From the NCBI GenBank assembly GCA_026182355.1, contig JAPFBL010000226.1, positions 69,501 through 133,500 on the forward strand: DNA of 64,000 nt. The letters run 5' to 3'. The position numbers were made by a program, and so were the translations under genes. This stretch comes from Hermatobates lingyangjiaoensis. Taxonomy: Eukaryota > Arthropoda > Insecta > Hemiptera > Hermatobatidae. Under the pieces are notes generated by a model. The model was given only the letters and a program-made list of their open reading frames with translations, was not told the DNA's origin and ran no database searches. The stretch's first letter is position 1; each line of letters starts with the position of its first letter. Positions 47,027-56,300 of the stretch are shown piece by piece.

Positions 47027-47323
47027 TCAACGAACTGAAATATTTCTATGAAATGTACTGATGTCGATTTTAACGTTGGAACTCGCTGAGTGATCTTCGT
47101 GGATTTTCTTATGATGTTTACTAAGACTTTTTTCACTTACCAAGACTTTGTGGCAAATGGAACAAGGAAACTTGCGGGAGCTGTGCGTCTTGATATGTGC
47201 TTTTAGTGAATGCTTATGATAAAAACTTTTCGTACAGTAGGAACACATGTAAAGTTTTATACCTGTATGAATTCTCGAATGTACTCTGAGTGCATCTTTT
47301 GTCCAAAAGCTCTTACCGCAAAC
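47027..47323 (-). CDS. zinc-finger gene, terminal coding exon 8
   Basis: Begins VCGKSFWTKDALRVH (rest of finger 9), then fingers 10 (YMCSYCTKSFYHKHSLKAH) and 11 (FPCSICHKVLVSEKSL), and a 23-residue tail before the stop. The acceptor is a strong T-run plus CAG. Confidence 0.9.
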   Translation of the reverse strand, partial: VCGKSFWTKDALRVHSRIHTGIKLYMCSYCTKSFYHKHSLKAHIKTHSSRKFPCSICHKVLVSEKSLSKHHKKIHEDHSASSNVKIDISTFHRNISVR

Positions 47324-50300
47324 CTGAAAAAAAAAATCATTAAAGCCTTTTTTCAAGTATAGATTCTTCACAAAATTTTCTTTGAACACTGAAAATCAAG
47401 AACATTCTTTTTAGAAATCTGTAAAAAGTTTGTTTACGTAAATTGCAAAAAAGATTAGTACAGAGTACAGAGATAAGGACGATAAGTATTTGTCTAACCA
47501 AAAGTGCAAAAAAAGAATAACCTATGCTTGGATAATTTCTTTTTTTTTTGCATATCGTAGAACACTGGTATCCGGTAAAGTTACTATTCCATTCAGTTGA
47601 TTTTGTAAATATATATACTTCAAAATTGTATTGTACAAAACTTCTACATATCTACTTCTCCAAATATGTATAAACAAACCCACAGTTTTTTGGTAAATCC
47701 ATAATGACATTTTTTTTAACATATTATTTAAATATACAACTACGCGTATGTTGCGTAAAAAGCATATGTAGTGTGAGTAATACAAATAACTTTGACAAAT
47801 ATGAGCAAAGAATGAAACCCACTGGTTCAACTTTACACTTCGTTCCTGATTCTGGATCATCCTGGCAGTAGATCCCTCGGCCATCTCCTCTTAAGTCGTC
47901 TTGGGGGATTCTGGGAAGATGAGGAAGGAGAAAGGTTTTGCACGAGTGGATTTGGGTGAGAGGAAAGTTTAGTATGAAACGCCTTGTAACGATCAGTGGC
48001 TAAATCATGTATAAAAGCGATTTTTAGGTCCCTATGAAGAGTGTGGTTTGTGACATAATAAGGTGCATTAGTGATAGTGCGAAGGATTTTTGATTGTAAT
48101 AATTGTATTTTATAAATGTTGGAAGGTTTTGCACAACCCCATAGTTGAAGTCCGTAAAACCAGATAGGTCGCAGTAATGTTTTGTATAATAGCACTTTGT
48201 TGTGGAGTGTCAATTTTGAATATTTTCCGAGAAATCTGTACAGTAATAAGTAGCGTCATTCACAATGAGATTACAAAAAATTATCAACTTGGTATACTTC
48301 ATAACGAAAATATATATCAATTACCATCGTTGATTCATCCTAAAGTATTACTTTAAAAATCTCCCTGTCTGTAGTCTAACCATTACTATTCCCCGTTATT
48401 TTAAATTTTAAAACGTTGTTAGCGGAAGAATCTTGCATATCTATTTTAATTCCATACTTCCAATTTTGACATTGACTTCTCACTAATTTTGAAAAACTTT
48501 AGGCTTACTAAATTTGTCAAAATGGCAAATCCTGAAGTCATTTGTATATTTAATTATTGGATGGGCAGCGTTTCTAAAGCCCAAGGCTACTATTGGAGCC
48601 TGTTCAGTGGTGAATGAGATGCCTAATACAGAGTGGCAGTACGCTTGGAAACTGGTTTAACTGAATGAAAAACAAATACTGAGTTTAGCGGTAATTGTCT
48701 TCGTACTAACCTATCTTTGAAAAGGTTCCAAGACATAGAGAGAAGTAAATTTAGCAGCCAACTTAATTACCCATTATATTTTAAAAGTTTGTAAACAGGA
48801 AATTTAGATTTTCAATTTATTCAGAAACTAAATTAAAAGGGAGTTACAATTTAAAAAAAAAGTGTTTCTTAACTTACATATTTATATTCTGTCAGTAATA
48901 AGTAATGCAAGTAATTCTATCAGTGATATTTAGTCATTACCAATTAACATATATCATTCTTAACAATAGTAAATATACAATGAAAATTATCAGGTTGAAT
49001 AATCTGCAGTTAGATCAGGATAAGGTTTGCTCTTAGTATCAAAGCTTAAATAAAACAATGATCCTAGATTCTTTTCATATGGGCGATAGAGGATATTATT
49101 CTTGAACATATGAATGAAGGATAAATAAGTTAGCACATTTATAAGGCACATGTGCAATTTATCCTTTACTTTAATAAACCTATGTATGCAACATTTCAGA
49201 CCTCCGATGTAAAATGAAAATGTCATGTGGTTCACTCATTAGTAACTATAATTCATATAATAATAATAAACATATTAGTAACTATAATTCAAATATTATT
49301 TTAGGTGCCAAATAATTCATGATCACGCATTAAGAAAAGACCACAATATGAAGATATAAAGGCTGTAAATTGTGTATTGAAAAAAAAAAAAATTATTAGC
49401 AGATTAATGTAGCAAACTCATCTGTAGGGAACATCCTGAAGGATAACCTAAACAATTTTTTTTTTAATAATCCATGTTCAAACTAATAATGATATTCATT
49501 TGACACCTCTGTTTTAAGAAAATATTTAATTTGGTATATCCTATTTAAGTTCACAGAAGGGGTTCTTGATGATTTTGGTCATAAAAATTCAACTCCTGAT
49601 TATATGCCGAACGTTTCGCCAAAAGTTGTTTGGCACTTTCAAGGCTTGTTTTTGAAGAAATACTATCATAGTGTTTCCTCAAAAACAAGCCTTGAAAGTG
49701 CCAAACAACTTTTGGCGAAACGTCGGCATATAATCAGGAGTTGAATTTTTATGACCAAAATTCCTGCTGTGAACTTGAAAAATCAGTGGTTGAGAAGCCA
49801 TATCAATATCCTTATTTAAGTTATTTAATGATCAAACCACAATATGAAATGAGAAAACAAGAGTAAGATCTTTCAAACCGTAACAAGCGGTCTTCGTCAG
49901 AGTACAAAAACCCAACTGAATTGACTGACGACGAACTGAATGAAAAACCCATCAGCTGGGTTTTTGACTCTGACGAAGACCGCTTGTTATGATTGAAATA
50001 TCTTAGTCTTGTTTTCCCATTTCATACTGTGGTTTGATCATTCATTGTTATTTCACGTGTTTTTGTGAAAAAAAAAAAATTTAAATAGGTGGCTATGTGA
50101 CGTTCAGTATGGCATGCTTGCCTTCAGTACTGAAATTCGTGGGTTGGTCGAATCTTGGTTATGACCCTAAATTTTTATGACCCAAAGACTAAGATCTTTC
50201 AACCGTAACAAGCGGTCTTCGTCAGAGTACAAAAACCCAACTGAATTGACTGACGACGAACTGAATGAAAAACCCATCAGCTGGGTTTTTGACTCTGACG

Positions 50301-53300
50301 AAGACCGCTTGTTACGATTGAAATATCTTAGTCTTGTTTTCCCATTTCATACTGTGGTTTGATCAATCATTGTTATTTCACGTGTTTTTGTGAAAAAAAA
50401 ACATTTAAATAGGTGGCTATGTGACGTTCAGTATGGCATGCTTGCCTTCAGTACTGAAATTCGTGGGTTGGTCGAATCTTGGTTATGACCCTAAATTTTT
50501 GTGGGAGATTAAAAATCTTACCTCATTTGGAAACATAAAACTGTCAGTGCCTAGCCTACAAGATGAAAGGCACTTGTTAAAGATTCCTTCTCTAATATAA
50601 TTTACTTAGGTAAAAATAAAGACTCTCAAAGAGAATCAAACCAAATAAAGAAGCTCACCCTCACAAAACTGGGCACCAAATAACAAATGAGCTTTCTTCT
50701 CATACAACAGCAATAATATTGGAGCCTCATAAGTGTGGGCTTTCACAAGCCGAACGTGAAAGTGAAAGTTTTAACGTTTTAAAACAAAATGTTTTAATAG
50801 GTTCGCTTAAACAATATCTTCACAATTTCAAAGTAATACATTTAATTTGTTATTGAAACTTTATAACTTTATAAAATAAAAAAAACTAAATAATTTTAAT
50901 GATGTTACCTGGCAGAAGAAGCTTTTGTCAGATACATGTTTGGCATAATGTCTTCGCAAGGCAAATTGATTAAAATATGACAGGGAACACTGATCACACA
51001 TATATTGAGGACCTTCGCCTTGGTGTTGTCTCTTGTGGACATCATAAGACTGTTTCTTCATGAAAGACTTGGGGCAAATATCACATCTGTAAAAATAAAT
51101 CTATATAAATAAAAGAATGATTTTGTCTGTACATTTCTTAGAACTGACTAATTTCAAGTTCTCTTTATGTTTCATACATTGGAGAAACTGAATCCACCCT
51201 TAGAAAAATTTCTGTCGGTTTGTCCGCAAAATTTTGTCACAAGTAAACTCAGCCACCATGAGACATAGCGAGCTGAAACTTTAACATTAGATTTGTGTAT
51301 GCTTAACTTAAAATATATTGTAGTAGGTATTGTTAGTTGTTTTAATTTTATTTCAAGATTTGAATATATGAATATGAATATATTGCGTATCATAAAGTCC
51401 CTTAAGTTTTGAAGAAAACATTAATAATATTGGTAGCTGTTTACTTGTAGGGCTTTTCAGGTTGATGGGATTTCATGTGGCTGGTGAGAGTGGTTTTCAG
51501 TCGATAACTTTTCCCACAGACTGGACAGAGCCAACCCTGATGTGGGCAAGCAGTTATAATTCCTTCTTCTTTACATTTGGGACATGATTTAGTCAGTGCA
51601 TGTGATCTCAAGTGACCTTTTAATGTACTAAGATAAACAAAACTTTTGCCGCACTCTTCACACCTAAAAAAAGTTTTAAAATAAAATCATTAAATTGATA
51701 TCATTTTAAAAAAGTTATGCATATTTTTTGATATATACTTTGTATATTTGACTTACATTCTATGAGTAGTAATATATATATATATATATTATATATATAA
51801 ATATATATACATACAAAACTAAAGTTTATCGGGACTCCGTCAGTTCTTCAGGTTCAAATTAAACTCACTGCCAACGTTTCAGTCTTTATTTAAAACCTTT
51901 TTCTCGGGACTCGGTCAGTTCTTCAGGTTTAATTTGAACCTGAAGAACTGACCGAGTCCCGATAAACTTTAGTTTTGTTTCTATTCCACTATTTCTATTC
52001 CACATTGATACTTTTATCAATATATATATATATACATCGATAAAAAGATTTCACAAAACACGTGAAACAACAATCAATGATCAAACCACAATAGAAATGG
52101 GAAACAAGACTAAGATCTTTCAACCGTAACAAGCGGTCTTCGTCAGAGTCAAAAACCCAACTGAACACTAGATGCAGAAAACATCTGGTGAGGAGTTGAG
52201 AAGAGTGGGAGGGAAGAGTGGTATTTTAAAAGGGTGAAAGCACAGGAAAGGACTAATGTCCAGAAAGGGATGTTTGGGGAACAAAGGAGTACAGTAAGAA
52301 AAAGTAAAAAACTATCCGCTAGCTGTCAACCCTCTTTGAAGAGGCTATTGCCCTCGTGACGAAAGTATCAAGTTTGAAGAGACCGTTACTAATGTTTATA
52401 ATATTAGATCTATTAAATTTAATTAGAGACGATTCAATAATATTTCTTAACAACATTGATTTTTCATAGGTAATAAATTTAGCTCCTGTCCAATCAATAT
52501 GATGATTTTCATTTTTTATATGCAAGAATAAGGCACTACTGTTTTCCTGTCTACTTACGTTATATTGGTGTTGTTTTACACGTGTTTTTAATGATTTACC
52601 AGTTTGACCAATATAAATTTTATGGCAATTTTTGCACGGAATTTTATAAATACCAGCGGACTCCAATTCGCTTGGAGAGTTTTTTATTAACATATTACCC
52701 ACGTTATTACGATTAGAAAACACTATATTAAAATCAAGTTGTTTGGCTAATCTTGGAAGGGGGTCCAATGATTCGTGGTAAGGCAAAACTATAGAATTTG
52801 ATAATAAAAGGGGCTCTTTTGAAGTATTAGAGAAAGTTTTTTTAGCACCCTTCAAAGCTAAATCGATATAAGAAGAGGGGTATTTTAATGAAAGGGCAAT
52901 TGACCTAATGTTATTAATCTCTTCATTAAGAAATTCTGGAGAGGAAACTCTTAAGGCTCTCAAAAACATATTTCTAAAAACAGAAATTTTAACATTTTTT
53001 GGATGCGATGAATAAAAATGAACGTATGCAAGTACATTCGTAGGTTTTCTATATACACTAAAGCGTAACTCATTAGGTAACCTATGGATCAGGACATCTA
53101 AGAAGGGCAAATTACCACTTATTTCTTCTTCCATTGTGAATTTGATTGTCGGCACTAATGAATTCAATTTTGTTAGGAAATCAACTTTATTTAAAGAATT
53201 GGGACAAATGCAAAGAATATCGTCAACATATCTATACCATTTAGCATTTTTGGGCAAAATTGAGCTTAACATTTTACTCTCAAAAAACTCCATATATAAA

Positions 53301-56300
53301 TTACTTAGGAGGGGGATAAACAGTTACCCATAGCAAGACCAAATTTTTGTATATAATAATTATTTCAAATTGAAAATGACAATCTACCACACATAACTTA
53401 ATTAACTCTATTATAGTGGTAGATGGAAGGGGAAGGGAATAATTAATTAATTCCTCCTGGAGTAAGCTCAACAGATCAGTTACTGGTACATTCGTAAAAA
53501 GAGACTTCACATCGAAACTGATTAATCTATAATTTTTGTTCATGTTGACGCTTTTTAATTTTTTAATTAAATCTACATTGTTTTTTATATGGCTGCCTGA
53601 AATTTTTCCAATTAAGGGGCTTAAAATACTTACTAACCATTTGGACAAGCCATATGATGCCGAACCAACCGAACTCACAATTAAACGTATTGGGTAATTA
53701 TCTTTATGTGTCTTGATCAACCCGTACATATATGGCAAAGAAGGGGATTTTGATATAAATTTAGTAATAAGTTCGGGTTGATTTTTTAAGATAGTTTTAA
53801 TTTTTTTATTAAATGAACTATTGACCCTTTCCAAAGGATTAGACCTTAACTTTTTATACACATTTTCATCATTTAGCATATTCTCTATTTTATCGACGTA
53901 ATCTTTTTTATTTAATATTACTGTTACTTTAGATTTCTCGGCTTTAGTGATTTTTATAGTATTATCTTTTTTAACTTAGAATAAGCCTCGATAAAACGTC
54001 TAGGAACGCTAACAACATCATTTTTTCTGAAAGACCGTATACCATTCCTTTTAAAATATTTAAATTATCGATATCTATATTATTTAATTTTTCAGCTTTA
54101 CAAAAACCCCTTAGCCACCTGAACATAATTTAAATTGTTACTTTTAGGAACAAAATTTAAACCATACCCTAATGCTGCACTGCATTATTATCTAATATTC
54201 TGTCGGATAAATTAAAAATAATTTTTTATTTTTTTTTTATTCCACGGGTATTGTCAATTAAGCTCTGAAGTTTTTTATTATGTACTTTAAAAAATTTTTA
54301 CATACCTTTCTAAGTTCCAATAAATATAATCAAATACTACTTTCCTCCAATCGGAAGGGATGAGCTGATTACCTACTCCTATTTCTGTCATCTTTTTCCT
54401 TGCTTTGTCCCTGTAGTGAAAAATTGTTTGTCTAGCTTGACAAAGGCCCATAAATTAAAACTAAAATTAAAATTTTTAAATAATTTTTTAGTGAAAAGGT
54501 AATACCTAAATCTCTTATTCCTAAATGTTTGCTAAATATTTTGAAGGCCCTTTTGATAATTTTCATTCTTTGTTGCTAAAAAAACATATTTATTTGTGCC
54601 GGAGTGATGTGAAATTAGCCTTCGTTGATTCAGTGCGTAACAAAAGTGATCTTAATCAGCTCATCCCTTCCGATTGGAGGAAAGTAGTATTTGATTATAT
54701 TTATTGGCAACTTAGAAAGGTATGTAAAATTTTTCTAAAGTACATAATAAAAAACTTCAGAGCTTAATTGACAATAGCCCGTGGAATAAAAATAAAAATA
54801 AAAAATTAGTTCTTAATTTATCCGACAGAATATTAGATAATAATGCAGTAGCAGCATTAGGGTATGGTTTTAAATTTTGTTCCTAAAAGTAACAATTTAA
54901 ATTATGTTCAGGTGGCTAAGGGTTTTTGTAAAGCTGAAAAATTAAATAATATAGATATCGATAATTTAAATATTTTAAAAGGAATGGTATACGGTCTTTC
55001 AGAAAAAACTGATGTTGTTAGCGTTCCTAGACGTTTTATCGAGGCTTATTCTAAGCTTAAAAAAGATAATACTATAAAAATCACTAAAGCTGATAAATCT
55101 AAAGTAACAGTAATATTAAATAAAAAAGATTACGTCGATAAAATAGAGAATATGCTAAATGATGAAAATGTGTATAAAAAGTTAAGGTCTAATCCTTTGG
55201 AAAGGGTCAATAGTTCATTTAATAAAAAAAATTAAAACTATCTTAAAAAATCAACCCGAACTTATTACTAAATTTATATCAAAATCCCCTTCTTTGCCAT
55301 ATATGTACGGGTTGATCAAGACACATAAAGATAATTACCCAATACGTTTAATTGTGAGTTCGTTGGTTCGGCATCATATGGCTTGTCCAAATGGTTAGTA
55401 AGTATTTTAAGCCCCTTAATTGGAAAAATTTCAGGCAGCCATATAAAAAACAATGTAGATTTAATTAAAAAATTAAAAAGCGTCAACATGAACAAAAATT
55501 ATAGATTAATCAGTTTCGATGTGAAGTCTCTTTTTACGAATGTACCAGTAACTGATCTGTTGAGCTTACTCCAGGAGGAATTAATTAATTATTCCCTTCC
55601 CCTTCCATCTACCACTATAATAGGTTAATTAAGTTATGTGTGGTAGATTGTCATTTTCAATTTGAAAATAATTATTATATACAAAAATTTGGTCTTGCTA
55701 TGGGTAACTGTTTATCCCCCCTCCTAAGTAATTTATATATGGAGTTTTTTGAGAGTAAAATGTTAAGCTCAATTTTGCCCAAAAATGTAAATGGATAGAT
55801 ATGTTGACGATATTCTTTGCATTTGTCCCAATTCTTTAAATAAAGTTGATTTCCTAACAAAATTGAATTCATTAGTGCCGACAATCAAATTCACAAGGAA
55901 GAAGAAATAAGTGGTAATTTGCCCTTCTTAGATGTCCTGATCCATAGGTTACCTAATGAGTTACGCTTTAGTGTATAAGAAAACCTACGAATGTACTTGC
56001 ATACGTTCATTTTTATTCATCGCATCCAAAAAATGTTAAAATTTCTGTTTTTAGAAATATGTTTTTGAGAGCCTTAAGAGTTTCCTCTCCAGAATTTCTT
56101 AATGAAGAGATTAATAACATTAGGTCAATTGCCCTTTCATTAAAATACCCCTCTTCTTATATCGATTTAGCTTTGAAGGGTGCTAAAAAAACTTTCTCTA
56201 ATACTTCAAAAGAGCCCCTTTTATTATCAAATTCTATAGTTTTGCCTTACCACGAATCATTGGACCCCCTTCCAAGATTAGCCAAACAACTTGATTTTAA

